A stretch of DNA of 64,000 bases from Colwellia sp. (GTDB lineage: Bacteria > Pseudomonadota > Gammaproteobacteria > Enterobacterales > Alteromonadaceae), in contig NZ_JABSPA010000007.1 of the NCBI RefSeq assembly GCF_013214175.1, positions 1 to 64,000 on the forward strand, in the 5' to 3' direction. Every line of letters starts with the position of its first letter. Positions within the stretch are counted from its first letter, which is position 1. A model generated the notes under the pieces. It did not search any database. It was not told where the DNA came from and saw only the letters and a program-made list of their open reading frames with translations. This document shows, in pieces, positions 40,899-50,362 of this stretch. Made by a program: the position numbers and the translations under genes.

Positions 40899-42074
40899 TT
40901 ACCATGCGATACTAAGGTTTATCGAATAACGTCTGTCTGATTCATCACCATACTCAGGGCCCGTTTCTTCTTCATAGGTAGCGAAACCGAGTCGGAACAC
41001 TGAAGCAGTAAAGTCGATACCTGCGGTTAAGCCTCCTTGATAAACACCTGTGGCAACTTCTAAAGACGACCAACTGTTCTCATAGATTAAGCCTGAGATA
41101 CCAAAACGTAGACGTTTAATAAAATCACTATCTTTGTAATCGCTATAACTTACTTTACCGCTTTTATCTAAATTATAGATACGGTATTTATTAGCATTAA
41201 ACAAATCAACATAATCTAGCGCAATACGTGTTTTTTTGATGAAAGGGATAGTTGGCTCAATTGAGGCTCCAATATTGACCGTTGTCGGTTGTCCTCCATA
41301 GCTATCGTCAAATTCTAGGTTACCTATATTCATAATACTTAAACCAATAGCAGGGTTGAGATCTTTCATATAAATAAACTGATAAATCACTCCTAAGTCA
41401 ATCGAGTAACCATCGCTATCACTTTCCATTCTATCGCGAAGTTCATCACCTATATCATCACCATTTAATAGATCACCAGGGGTTAGTTTACCTTCAAAAG
41501 ATTTCTGGAAAAGGTATTTTGCACCTAAGCCAACGTGTATATTTCCATTACCTACTTTCTTAAAAGTATATGAATATGCAGCTGTTATTCCACCATAGCC
41601 ACGGCTTTGTACTTCTAGAATGCTATCTATATTGTTGGCATGTGGGGTTAAGTTAACATCCGTAGCGGCTAATAAACCAACAGTCCAAGCATAGTTACCA
41701 TGGTTTTTGCTTACTGAACTATAGTTAGCGACATCAAGGTGGGTACGTTGACCTGAATATTTTTCCAAAACATCAATGATTTCATCTTCATTATCACTGT
41801 CTATAGCATCACCTAAGTCGCTTACAATATCGCTAGCATCAGAGCTGGCGGCGACATTGATACCAAGAAGCTCGACAATAAAGCCATGATCGGTTGGTAA
41901 ATTGGCAATACCTGCCGGATTAGAAAATACCGAACTGCTGTAACCACCTGATGCTATGTTTGCACCACCCATTCCCATAATGCGCATATCCTTGTATAGA
42001 TAAGCGAGATCAGCTGCATTTGATAAAGGCGCTAATGTAAGTCCAGCTAGTACTGGCACGATCCATTTTTTCAT
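40899..42074 (-). CDS. outer-membrane beta-barrel protein, TraF_2-like family
   Basis: The 391-residue product has a signal peptide ending SNAA and a FadL/PorV-like opening (YLYKDMRIMGMGGANIASGG, then SSVFSNPAGIANLP). The rest is alternating beta-strand pattern and ends INLSIAW with a terminal aromatic. The family I recall is PF13729 (named after TraF but found in non-conjugative, often marine or spirochaete outer-membrane proteins). It lies 11 bp downstream of a lipoprotein gene in the same operon, suggesting a joint envelope function. No conjugation genes are nearby, so the TraF label should not be read as conjugation. Confidence 0.8.
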   Translation of the reverse strand: MKKWIVPVLAGLTLAPLSNAADLAYLYKDMRIMGMGGANIASGGYSSSVFSNPAGIANLPTDHGFIVELLGINVAASSDASDIVSDLGDAIDSDNEDEIIDVLEKYSGQRTHLDVANYSSVSKNHGNYAWTVGLLAATDVNLTPHANNIDSILEVQSRGYGGITAAYSYTFKKVGNGNIHVGLGAKYLFQKSFEGKLTPGDLLNGDDIGDELRDRMESDSDGYSIDLGVIYQFIYMKDLNPAIGLSIMNIGNLEFDDSYGGQPTTVNIGASIEPTIPFIKKTRIALDYVDLFNANKYRIYNLDKSGKVSYSDYKDSDFIKRLRFGISGLIYENSWSSLEVATGVYQGGLTAGIDFTASVFRLGFATYEEETGPEYGDESDRRYSINLSIAW

Positions 42075-42085
42075 TATGAAATTCC

Positions 42086-43165
42086 TTACTTTTTATTTAA
42101 ATAATTAATAATGTCATCCATAGTGAAACAATCTTCACCCTCTGGTACTGCTGAACAGCCTTCACTTTTTATTTCTAATTTAAAATCATCAATGGACTGT
42201 TGAATATCTATTTCACTATCTTGACCAGAGTTTTTAATTACTGCTTCAATATTGTCAAAGCCACTGTTTAATGCATCTAATAAATAATCTTTAACATTAA
42301 GGTCTTTTTCGCTTTGACTTAGAGGGCAGGAATAACAGGTATTTAGGTCAGTATCAGTACAAATGGCATAGTCAACTTCACAGTAGTTTTTAGTAAATAT
42401 GGTACTACCAAGAATAGTTGACTCTAGAAAATACTCCGGTTCACCTTGATAACTGATGGTTAAATAGTTATATGTTTTTTCACTACCGTTACTTGCAATA
42501 AAAGTCACTGCTTCGCTGTTATCAACGGTTACACCCGTTTCACAATTGTTATATGGCGTTGAGAAGTTGTTATCAGTTTTATGCTCATAGCTATATTTAA
42601 GTGCGCAACTTGAGCGAAGCATCGAAGGGTTATCGCCACTTTCATTAGCAGCCCATGCAGCAACATTGCCACCGGTAAGTGCATCAATGGCCATAGTGGT
42701 TTTTAACACATCAATAAAACCGGTGATCAAACATACAGTTTTTTGTGCCGACGTAGGGAATTCAATTGATTTACAACTATTAGTTTCAAGATATTCATCG
42801 AGTGAAGTACGCGAAATATCTAAGTCTGATAGTGCAGTTGGTGTCGCTGATTCGGTAATTTCAGCAACAAAACTTTCAAAAGTAAGTGCTTCGGTAGCGG
42901 TTTCATCTTCAATCATGGCCCGCAAAATAACGGGTAGCGTCAAACCTGACTTGCCTAAATAAGCACTACTTACATCCACCAAATACTCGTTTGTAGGATA
43001 GGTTTGTTGGCAACTTTCATCAGCAAGACGGGCAATAGCTGACTCAAACTTACCTTTGTCTAAATCGTTTTGAACGTAATAACGACACAGTTCACTTTCG
43101 GTATCATCACAACCGGTAATTAATAAACTCACGGGAATTATAGCGAGTAGATAAGCTGTTTTCAT
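42086..43165 (-). CDS. large cysteine-rich lipoprotein, unknown
   Basis: The 359-residue protein has a lipoprotein signal (LAIIPVSLLITGC, Cys19 lipidated). About 17 cysteines occur in the mature part (for example CDTDLNTCYSCPLSQSEKDL near the C-terminal third), suggesting several disulphides. The composition is acidic. It is the first gene of a two-gene operon with the beta-barrel protein. No family is recognised. The combination of cysteine-rich lipoprotein and barrel suggests an outer-membrane complex or transport system of unknown substrate (inference). Confidence 0.75.
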   Translation of the reverse strand: MKTAYLLAIIPVSLLITGCDDTESELCRYYVQNDLDKGKFESAIARLADESCQQTYPTNEYLVDVSSAYLGKSGLTLPVILRAMIEDETATEALTFESFVAEITESATPTALSDLDISRTSLDEYLETNSCKSIEFPTSAQKTVCLITGFIDVLKTTMAIDALTGGNVAAWAANESGDNPSMLRSSCALKYSYEHKTDNNFSTPYNNCETGVTVDNSEAVTFIASNGSEKTYNYLTISYQGEPEYFLESTILGSTIFTKNYCEVDYAICTDTDLNTCYSCPLSQSEKDLNVKDYLLDALNSGFDNIEAVIKNSGQDSEIDIQQSIDDFKLEIKSEGCSAVPEGEDCFTMDDIINYLNKK

Positions 43166-43239
43166 GGCAATTTCCTTATGCTATTCAAAAATATACTTTT
43201 TAATTTAAGCTGTTGGTATTTATTAACTCTTGAAAGTAT

Positions 43240-43261
43240 AGGCTTCTTTTTAAAGAAGCCT
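43240..43261. repeat. 10-bp hairpin upstream of the lipoprotein operon
   Basis: AGGCTTCTTT (43240-43249) pairs with AAAGAAGCCT (43252-43261). It lies 75 bp before the lipoprotein start, in the probable 5' untranslated region. Confidence 0.55.
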
Positions 43262-43479
43262 GATTAAATACTTAATTAATAAAGTGATTGAATGAGTCTT
43301 ATCAGAGTAAATGAAAGTTTTAATAAATCAAAGTGGGCTGTTAAGTTATATAAGAGAGCTGGCGCAACTTTTGTATACACGGTGTGTTTTCTTGATTGGG
43401 CTATTTAATTTCCCATAAAAACAGGGTATAAAAGGGCGCCAACCACCACTTTTCTAGCTATTGGAATGCCTGTTTATTT

Positions 43480-44274
43480 ATGAAGCAACTCGACCTTAAT
43501 TCTTTATCTGTGTTTATTACGCTTTATCATGCGGGGTCGACTCAAAAAGCCGCTTTAAAACTTAACCGCTCACAATCTTATGTCTCTAAGGTACTAGCAA
43601 AATTAACAGAAGACCTTGGCGAGCCATTATTCGTACGTACGTCTGCGGGATTAGAGCCAACAAGCTACGCAAACAATATTGCGCCAAAGGTGAAAGAGGC
43701 GTTAGCGTTGATGCATAGTGCCCTTGAGCCGGAGTCTTTTGATCCATTAACACTTGATAAAATAACCATTCACCTGGCTGCACCACTTATTATCCCCATT
43801 GGTAAGACATTGATAGCAAATATTAGACAACAAACGCCGGCGGTTATCGAACTGCGAGAGTGGAACTTACACAGTGAAGCCTTGTTACTCGAAGAGCAGG
43901 TAGATTTAGCTGTACACGTACTCAAAGACAGACCGCAGAGTTTATACCAAACGAAGCTTATGTCGGTAAGTGGTCAATTTATTGGCAATCGCCAAGGGGA
44001 GTTTGTCAAAACTATTATCGATGATTTCAACGCATATAGCGGGATCTATCAATTGATGGATGCCGAGATAAAGCCGGGTATCATCATAGATAACCAATAT
44101 CTGTCGAGGCAGTTAATGGATGATCACTTCACCTATGGCCTTGCAAATGATCCACAAAAGAAAAATACGCCAACGGATGTGGCTATGATTTGTAAAGCCA
44201 CCAGAAGAAGCTCCGCAAAGGTGCAATGGCTTATGGCGCTGTGTGCGCCAATAGTGAAGCAAGCGCAGTGGTAA
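43480..44274 (+). CDS. LysR-family transcriptional regulator
   Basis: The 264-residue regulator has the LysR winged helix at the N-terminus (LNSLSVFITLYHAGSTQKAA, then RSQSYVSKVLAKLTEDLGEP) with LFVRTSAGLEPTSYA closing the DNA-binding domain. The effector domain follows but is shorter than usual (full proteins are near 300 residues). The C-terminus ends in WLMALCAPIVKQAQW, so it is complete. Its target is unknown; divergently, 314 bp away, lies the lipoprotein/barrel operon. Confidence 0.88.
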   Translation: MKQLDLNSLSVFITLYHAGSTQKAALKLNRSQSYVSKVLAKLTEDLGEPLFVRTSAGLEPTSYANNIAPKVKEALALMHSALEPESFDPLTLDKITIHLAAPLIIPIGKTLIANIRQQTPAVIELREWNLHSEALLLEEQVDLAVHVLKDRPQSLYQTKLMSVSGQFIGNRQGEFVKTIIDDFNAYSGIYQLMDAEIKPGIIIDNQYLSRQLMDDHFTYGLANDPQKKNTPTDVAMICKATRRSSAKVQWLMALCAPIVKQAQW

Positions 44275-44406
44275 TAGTTAAACCTAAGTATGTAGGCGTT
44301 TATTGCTAAGCTAACTAATCTTTCTGTAATGTTATAAGGGAGTTTGAAATCACATCAAACGTATACATAAAACGTTGAACTATCCTTTTACTTAGCAACA
44401 AAAACA

Positions 44407-44730
44407 TCAAGCACAAAGGCTTTTAGTTAATTTTTCGATTATTTCATCGTTTTCACTATTAATATAAATATCTAGAGCGCCTCCCAAAAACACCACGAAA
44501 CTAAGTAAACCTATACCTGTCGCTGAATTAATAACACCATAAATCATACCTGTAGAGCCTATGGTTATCCTAGCGTAAGCCATTATTGAACTTGTTCTGC
44601 CCCCTCCGTGATATAGGCTTTTCTCTTGCATGGCTACTATTTTTTTATCTTCATCGCTACACTGTTCACTTGCTAATACATTGAAAGAAAGTGCTGTTGT
44701 TAGTAATACTGCTGTTATTAATTTTTTCAT
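44407..44730 (-). CDS. small exported membrane-associated protein, unknown
   Basis: The 107-residue product has a signal peptide (MKKLITAVLLTTALSFNVLA) and, after a polar stretch, a glycine-rich hydrophobic region (ITIGSTGMIYGVINSATGIG, then LLSFVVFLGGALDIYI) that could form one or two membrane segments. A cysteine near the mature N-terminus and one at the end (SLCA) might form a disulphide. The family is not known. A 29-codon frame ends 8 bp before its start. Confidence 0.6.
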   Translation of the reverse strand: MKKLITAVLLTTALSFNVLASEQCSDEDKKIVAMQEKSLYHGGGRTSSIMAYARITIGSTGMIYGVINSATGIGLLSFVVFLGGALDIYINSENDEIIEKLTKSLCA

Positions 44731-44738
44731 TATTTTGA

Positions 44739-44828
44739 TTAAGCTGCTATTTTGATGGCGGGATCAGGGTTTAATTCTTGGGCCAGCGATTGCTCATTCT
44801 TCGCCAGCGCGGTTAATAGGTACATCAT
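44739..44828 (-). CDS. candidate 29-aa upstream frame
   Basis: ATG at 44828 (double ATG) preceded by AAGG; encodes MMYLLTALAKNEQSLAQELN, then PDPAIKIAA and a stop. Helical and slightly GC-richer than its surroundings. Its stop lies 8 bp before the 44407-44730 gene start, as for a leader or a coupled small protein. It may equally be the 3' relic of a lost gene. Confidence 0.3.
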   Translation of the reverse strand: MMYLLTALAKNEQSLAQELNPDPAIKIAA

Positions 44829-44845
44829 GCCTTAAATGAAAAAAT

Positions 44846-44872
44846 CATATGGAATAACGTTTATTCCATATG
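44846..44872. promoter_or_regulatory. perfect 12-bp palindrome upstream of the small-gene pair
   Basis: CATATGGAATAA, CGT, TTATTCCATATG. It sits 18 bp upstream of the 29-codon frame on the minus strand and 190 bp from the phosphatase gene on the plus strand. It has the form of an operator. Confidence 0.55.
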
Positions 44873-45064
44873 CCTGTTACTCTTATGAATTCCCGTTTGA
44901 GTGATATAGATTGTTAATCTGGTTTTTTATAATAAGAAAGTCGATACATAAACGGTCTATTTTAAAGGCTCAACCCCCTATCCACATTGAAGATAATTTT
45001 GTCATTTCGATCGTTTTAACTATAATAATTACCATGAATACAATAGCTTTTATTGAGGCTTGGT

Positions 45065-45718
45065 ATGAGATTCAATTTATCTTCATTAATATTAAGCATC
45101 GCAGTTATTATTACTCATGCATATTTAACTAATTCAACTACTCAGGCAGAACAATTAAACTCTGCTCAGCAAGCCAAGACAACAGAAACTCAATTCAATT
45201 TATCTACGGTAGATCTTATCAATGGTTTGCAAACGGGCGGCTATATTATTTATATGCGCCATGGAATGACCAACCATGAACAAAAAGATAATACTCAGGA
45301 CTTTAGCGACTGTACGCGGCAGAGAAACCTATCCAATTCAGGACGTGAGCAATTGGAACTAATTGCTAATGCTATTCGTGAATTAAAAATACCAATAGGT
45401 GATGTTTTATCTAGCCCTTATTGTCGGGCGAAACATACTGCCGATATAACCTTTGGAAAATTCACCGTTGAGTCCAAGTTACAATTCTCTATTAGTAAGA
45501 ATCTTGAAGAATCGCAACGCTTGGGTGAACAACTTAAACAAATGATGTATCAAGCTTCTACAGAAAATTCTAATGCAGTTTTTGTAGGTCATACATCAAA
45601 TTTACGTGACGGTTTAGGCATTTGGCCTAAACCAGAAGGTGTGATTGTTGTTTTTAAAAAACAACAGGGTAAATTACTATTTTTAGGCATGATCAAACCA
45701 AATGAATGGCCTAATTAA
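45065..45718 (+). CDS. exported histidine phosphatase family protein
   Basis: The 217-residue protein has a hydrophobic N-terminal export segment (LSSLILSIAVIITHAYL), so it probably acts in the periplasm. The phosphatase signature is YIIYMRHGMTNHEQ (His nucleophile); SSPYCRAKHTADITFG and VFVGHTSNLRDGLG supply the second Arg and His. Such proteins cleave phosphate esters, with substrate unknown. GAGG before ATG 45065 sets the start. The kinase gene begins 21 bp after its stop, so they may form an operon: a phosphatase with a sensor kinase. Confidence 0.85.
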   Translation: MRFNLSSLILSIAVIITHAYLTNSTTQAEQLNSAQQAKTTETQFNLSTVDLINGLQTGGYIIYMRHGMTNHEQKDNTQDFSDCTRQRNLSNSGREQLELIANAIRELKIPIGDVLSSPYCRAKHTADITFGKFTVESKLQFSISKNLEESQRLGEQLKQMMYQASTENSNAVFVGHTSNLRDGLGIWPKPEGVIVVFKKQQGKLLFLGMIKPNEWPN

Positions 45719-45739
45719 TACAATAATAGTGGTTAACTT

Positions 45740-47815
45740 ATGAAGTTATTTTCTTACCTCTCACTGCGCAGCCGGTTTTTGATAGCACCTATCATAGGCA
45801 TAATATTAGCAATACTCTTATATATAACGAGCGATGCCATTATTCGTGAACATAGTGCGGTCCTGCAGCGCCTAAGCGAAAGTAACCTACCACTGATAAC
45901 AAGAGTTAGTCAAAGCTCTTTGCTTTTAGGTGACGAATATACTCAACTAACCCTATTATTATTATCAGCGCAAAAACATCAAGACGAAGAGCAGGTTTAC
46001 CTTGAAGGCCGGAAAATATTAAATAACCTGCATGAAATCGAACAAAAGTTTTTAGTTGGTATAGGGAACGGAAGTTCTGGAGGTGGATTGCATCAAATAG
46101 AGCATTTACGGAAAATAAAAGCAGCTTTTATATTATACAAAACGGCAGTTATTGGTGCGATTGAGTTATCCAGTGTTGACGTTAATCGCGCCGAGCAAGA
46201 ATTATTATTAGCAGGCAAAGTGTTACAAGATTTAAACAGACTGTTATTAACTTTATCAAGTACTCACATTGAAGCAATGACTTCCGCTTCCACTTTAATT
46301 GAAATATCACTAGGGCAAAACAATGCACTGAACGTGGTGGCGATCTTCTTGATATCGCTGATGCTGATTTCTGCATTATATTTTTCCCGAAACCTAGCAA
46401 ACTCGTTAGGAAATATTAACCAAGCGCTACTTAGTCTTTCGAAAGGAAATGACATAAACAGCTTACCAGAACAGAATGACGAATATATGCAGGAATTAAA
46501 CAATGCAGTAAGCCATTTCGCCAGTGCGTTAGATGAAAATAAGCGACAGGCAGCGGAGTTAAAACATAAAGTTGCTCTTTTGACCGATAGCGAGAAACGC
46601 ATTGCTGCTTTATTAGATGTAACCGCAACCGCTATTATTGCCATTGATAGTTCACAAAAAATAGTATTATTTAATAAAGCAGCCGAACAAATGTTTGGTT
46701 TTGATACTAAAAATGTAATGGGGGAAAATGTTTCACTATTAATTCCGCAAGCTTATCGAAAACAACATGCAATTATAGTGGATTATTTCGAGGAAGGCAC
46801 AAGAGAGAGTAATTTATCTCTGAATACAGAGTCATTAACCGCGCTCAAAAAAAGCGGTGAAGAGTTTCCTATAGAAGCTAAAATTTCCAGATTAGAGCTT
46901 GCTACAGAAACGATAAAGACAATTTCGATAAGTGACATTTCATTTCGTGTAGAAGCAGAAGCTGTTTTATTAAAGTATCAAGAAGAGCTTGAAGATAAGG
47001 TTAAAAAAAGAACATTTGAGTTGCAGTCTTCAATCGAAGATTTACAAAGCGCACAAGGTTTATTGGTAGAGTCAGAAAAAATGGCCTTACTTGGGCGACT
47101 CGTTGCAGGTATTGCCCATGAACTGAACACGCCTATAGGCATATGTGTTACCGCTGCTAGTTATTTAGATGAAAAAATTACTGTATTGAATACTGCCTAT
47201 GAAAGTCAAAACATCCGTAAAAAGGACTTTGTAAATTTCGTTGATACAGCGTCTGAAACAACTCGAATGTTATTGGTAAACTTAATGCGAGCTTCAGATC
47301 TTATTAGTAGTTTTAAATTAGTTGCTGTTGATGTCTCTAGTGAAATGCCTCGAAAATTTAACTTGCATGACTATATAAGTGAAGTGATTACTAGTCTTAG
47401 ACCTGAAACGAAGCAATATTCACATAAAATAAATGTGATAGGTGATAGATCGTTAACTGTTGAAGCTTTTCCAGGTCCGATTTATCAAGTCATCACTAAC
47501 CTGGTGATGAACTCTATAATTCATGCATTTGATAGTGATAAACAGGGAGAAATCAGAATAGAAATTAAAAGTGAAGCAAGTACAGCCACAATACATTATA
47601 GCGATAATGGCGTGGGTATCCCTATCGCTAATATCTCGATGATTTTTGAACCTTTTTATACAACTAAGCGCGGGTGTGGCGGAAGCGGTTTAGGCATGTA
47701 TTTAGTGTACAATTTAATAACATGCAATCTCAAAGGTAAAATATCCTGCCGTAGTGAAGTGGGAAAAGGAACCGAATTCATCATTGAATTTCCGGTAAAA
47801 CTAACAGACGGGTGA
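45740..47815 (+). CDS. PAS-containing sensor histidine kinase
   Basis: The 691-residue kinase has membrane segments near residues 13-31 and 193-212 with a helical periplasmic domain between, a HAMP-like linker, a PAS domain (about 280-400, containing AIIAIDSSQKIVLFNKAAEQ and MGENVSLLIP), a coiled coil, and HisKA with the phospho-His near residue 459 in VAGIAHELNTPIGI. HATPase boxes follow: NLVMNSIIHAF, DNGVGIP and GSGLGMYLVYN. Its kinase core shares the HELNTPIGICVTAAS segment and much else with the kinase at 38863, so they are paralogues with different inputs. No cognate response regulator lies nearby. Confidence 0.92.
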   Translation: MKLFSYLSLRSRFLIAPIIGIILAILLYITSDAIIREHSAVLQRLSESNLPLITRVSQSSLLLGDEYTQLTLLLLSAQKHQDEEQVYLEGRKILNNLHEIEQKFLVGIGNGSSGGGLHQIEHLRKIKAAFILYKTAVIGAIELSSVDVNRAEQELLLAGKVLQDLNRLLLTLSSTHIEAMTSASTLIEISLGQNNALNVVAIFLISLMLISALYFSRNLANSLGNINQALLSLSKGNDINSLPEQNDEYMQELNNAVSHFASALDENKRQAAELKHKVALLTDSEKRIAALLDVTATAIIAIDSSQKIVLFNKAAEQMFGFDTKNVMGENVSLLIPQAYRKQHAIIVDYFEEGTRESNLSLNTESLTALKKSGEEFPIEAKISRLELATETIKTISISDISFRVEAEAVLLKYQEELEDKVKKRTFELQSSIEDLQSAQGLLVESEKMALLGRLVAGIAHELNTPIGICVTAASYLDEKITVLNTAYESQNIRKKDFVNFVDTASETTRMLLVNLMRASDLISSFKLVAVDVSSEMPRKFNLHDYISEVITSLRPETKQYSHKINVIGDRSLTVEAFPGPIYQVITNLVMNSIIHAFDSDKQGEIRIEIKSEASTATIHYSDNGVGIPIANISMIFEPFYTTKRGCGGSGLGMYLVYNLITCNLKGKISCRSEVGKGTEFIIEFPVKLTDG

Positions 47816-48254
47816 TATCTAGATTAAGCACTTGGAAGTATTAATTTGATATAGCGTATTTAATCACAATCATCTTCGCCTAATGCGCTACCAAGAGTTA
47901 GAGTTTTAAGCTGCATAGTAAACGCAGTTTTTAAATCCTAACTATTTTCGTATGCCTAACTTGCTCAATTTCACCACAAAACAATTATCACTGAGCAATA
48001 AACCTAAATTAATTACTATTTTTTTCATAACAAACGTTATGTATTTTATGTGATTAATGTTGATTACTTTACTTGAAAAGGGAGTGGTTAGGAGAAAAGT
48101 AGTGTCATTAATTAAGTTAGCTAACAGGTCAAACAACAAATTGGTTAACCTGTGTATAAATTAATCAGTGAAAAGTAATTAGCTCACTGTTAGACATGTG
48201 TTAGACATAGTAAGTAGTGAATTGTTTTTTACTCTTTTCGCTAAACTGTAGATA
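47816..48254. other. AT-rich intergenic gap
   Basis: About 440 bp without a convincing gene; a 65-codon minus-strand frame here (47942-48139) lacks a ribosome-binding site and looks like chance. Confidence 0.5.
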
Positions 48255-48282
48255 CAAAAAAGCCCTGCATAACAGGGCCTTG
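48255..48282 (-). terminator. intrinsic terminator after tRNA-Pro
   Basis: GCCCTG (48262-48267) pairs with CAGGGC (48273-48278); on the minus strand TTTTTTG follows. It ends the tRNA transcript 13 bp after the CCA. Confidence 0.88.
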
Positions 48283-48294
48283 ATAGTAGTAATA

Positions 48295-48371
48295 TGGTCG
48301 GAGTAGCAAGATTCGAACTTGCGACCTCACGTCCCCCAGACGCGCGCGCTACCAAGCTGCGCTATACCCCG
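48295..48371 (-). tRNA. tRNA-Pro (anticodon GGG)
   Basis: A 77-nt cloverleaf on the minus strand: acceptor CGGGGTA with TACTCCG, D arm AGCGCAGCTTGGTAGCGC, anticodon loop CTGGGGG with GGG at 34-36, T loop GTTCGAATC, and an encoded CCA end. The first acceptor pair C-G is characteristic of bacterial tRNA-Pro. It reads CCC and CCU codons. Confidence 0.97.
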
Positions 48372-48533
48372 ACAATGTAAACTCTAGGGATAACGAGTTT
48401 ACCGCCTGTATATTAATGATTTATCGAGCTATTGCAATGATAAATTACTGAATAGTTAGCCCTAACTGTTTAACCGGCTAACTATTACTCGATATTGGGC
48501 GATTTCTCTCAACTTTGTTTAGCTAAATGACGT

Positions 48534-50300
48534 TTACTGTTGTTCTTGCTGAGTAAACTTCTTAATAAAATGTACCCCATCAATCATTAACGGGAAATCT
48601 GAGCTTACCGTTATTGGTGATTCAAATTGTCTTGAGTAACTTTGAAAATTGCCATTTTGGTCAACAAACACTGATTTATCTTTATTAAAGATAATAATGC
48701 CTTTATCGGTGGTATTGGCAATCACTCTGTCTTTATTCAATGACGGTAAGTCACTGCCATTACTGTAGTTAATTTTACAACCTAACCATTGGGTCATTAA
48801 GGTTGGCTGTAAGTCCATATTACTGGTATTAAAGCTCACATCTTTATGGCTTACGCTAGTTTCTTGCGGATATATAAATAATGCGGGTTTAGTGTTTAAA
48901 CGCGTTTCATTACTTTGATTGCCGATAGAGCTAATCCAAATGATATCTTTTTGTGCTTTTTGTTTCTGTGCCAATAGTAAAGCATCAACAAATAGCTCAA
49001 ATTGATATTGGTTATTGTTTTTTACTGCTTTATTGGCCTTAGTTATATGGCTATTTTTAAAGTAGATAATATGCAAACCAGGGGCTTTATTATTTAACTT
49101 CTCAGCAAAGAGTAAACTTGAAACATTGATCAGTTCAGTTTTTTTACTAAACAGCGCTTCAAACCAACGAGGTTCGTTGATGGGGGTGTTTTCATCGGAA
49201 CTAGCTTCTGTATCTTCTAGCGCAGAATTAGCGGTAAATTCATCAGAAATAACCGTTAAACTTGTTGCTAAGGCTTGTTGGTCAATACGCTGAAACAATA
49301 GTGGTTTAACACCTTGCTTTAAAATATCTTGTTGATAAATACTAGGTAAAGAATAAAGTAAGTTAAACCAAGCATCGTCATTTAAACCGGTATCAATATT
49401 GTTGGTTAAATGTAAGCTAATAGCATTGGCTCTATGGCTAAATTGATTTAGCTGACTAATAGAGACTTGTTGCTCTGTTAGAATTAAAAATACCGAGTTA
49501 GCCGGCGTTGTATTGGCTACTTCACTCGGGCAAAGCTCTGCAGTAATAGTCGGGTAACTAGGAATAGCGTGACTAAACGATAAAGGGCTATTTTTACGCT
49601 CGATATAATCGTCAATATTAAATAAGCCATATTTAGTTAACAGCGTTTTAGCGGTGGCCGGATAAGATAAAGGTAATACTGTGTCTTGGCGTAAAATATC
49701 ATAATCAAGATTCGCATCAGCCCAAATATGGCTTAAATGACTAAAGAAGAATGATAAAACTAAAGCAAAAATAACAAAGCGAGCAAAGACCGTTTTTTGT
49801 AATTGCCTTAAGTGCTTCCAAGCATAATTACTAACAATAAACTCAAAACCTAAAATAACGATAGCCAGTGCGCCACCTATAGTGAAAAACAGGCTGTTTT
49901 CTTTGGCAATTTCTTGTAGCAAGCTAATGATTTGTGAACTTGAAGAGGCGTTTAAGTGATAACCCAAGCGACTATAGATAAAGGCATCGAGCATCAGTAA
50001 TAATAAACCCAGGGCAAAAATGATAGAGCCACTGGTTCTAATGAACTTTGTATTAGGGAAAACGAGCGTTAAAGGAAACAACACCAAAACAAAACTTATA
50101 AAGGTCAAAAAGGCAATATGACTCACCCAAGTTGTTATTAAGTAAACTTGGCCAAAGAGTGTTGTCGGTGCGGGATCACTAAATAAATAGTAAGAGGATA
50201 GTGCGATTGCTGCTAAAATATTGAAAAATGTGAACCAATGGCTCCAACTGATCAAGTGTAATAGTTTTTTGCTATAGCTTTTTGTATCAAAAGAAACCAT
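48534..50300 (-). CDS. yejM: inner-membrane sulfatase-like protein YejM (PbgA/LapC)
   Basis: The 588-residue protein has five N-terminal membrane segments (DUF3413, for example FTFFNILAAIALSSYYLF) and a large periplasmic domain of alkaline-phosphatase/sulfatase fold. In E. coli this protein senses periplasmic lipopolysaccharide and regulates LpxC degradation through LapB. The catalytic sulfatase residues appear not to be conserved, as in the family. The yejL gene lies just upstream on the same strand and yejK is divergent, the same neighbourhood as in E. coli. Confidence 0.92.
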   Translation of the reverse strand: MVSFDTKSYSKKLLHLISWSHWFTFFNILAAIALSSYYLFSDPAPTTLFGQVYLITTWVSHIAFLTFISFVLVLFPLTLVFPNTKFIRTSGSIIFALGLLLLMLDAFIYSRLGYHLNASSSSQIISLLQEIAKENSLFFTIGGALAIVILGFEFIVSNYAWKHLRQLQKTVFARFVIFALVLSFFFSHLSHIWADANLDYDILRQDTVLPLSYPATAKTLLTKYGLFNIDDYIERKNSPLSFSHAIPSYPTITAELCPSEVANTTPANSVFLILTEQQVSISQLNQFSHRANAISLHLTNNIDTGLNDDAWFNLLYSLPSIYQQDILKQGVKPLLFQRIDQQALATSLTVISDEFTANSALEDTEASSDENTPINEPRWFEALFSKKTELINVSSLLFAEKLNNKAPGLHIIYFKNSHITKANKAVKNNNQYQFELFVDALLLAQKQKAQKDIIWISSIGNQSNETRLNTKPALFIYPQETSVSHKDVSFNTSNMDLQPTLMTQWLGCKINYSNGSDLPSLNKDRVIANTTDKGIIIFNKDKSVFVDQNGNFQSYSRQFESPITVSSDFPLMIDGVHFIKKFTQQEQQ

Positions 50301-50362
50301 TGATTATTATTCTTCTTTTTGCAGAGAAATTGAACTAGTAAGTATTTAAACTGAATAAGGGC

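Noticed and set aside
40899..42074. Conjugation gene traF
   Set aside because: The family name contains TraF, but there are no other transfer genes and the protein looks like an outer-membrane barrel, so no conjugative element was called.
44911..45132. 73-codon plus-strand frame ahead of the phosphatase
   Set aside because: It overlaps the phosphatase start in another frame and lacks a ribosome-binding site.
47942..48139. 65-codon minus-strand frame
   Set aside because: No ribosome-binding site, AT-rich composition, and the residues look like translated intergenic DNA.
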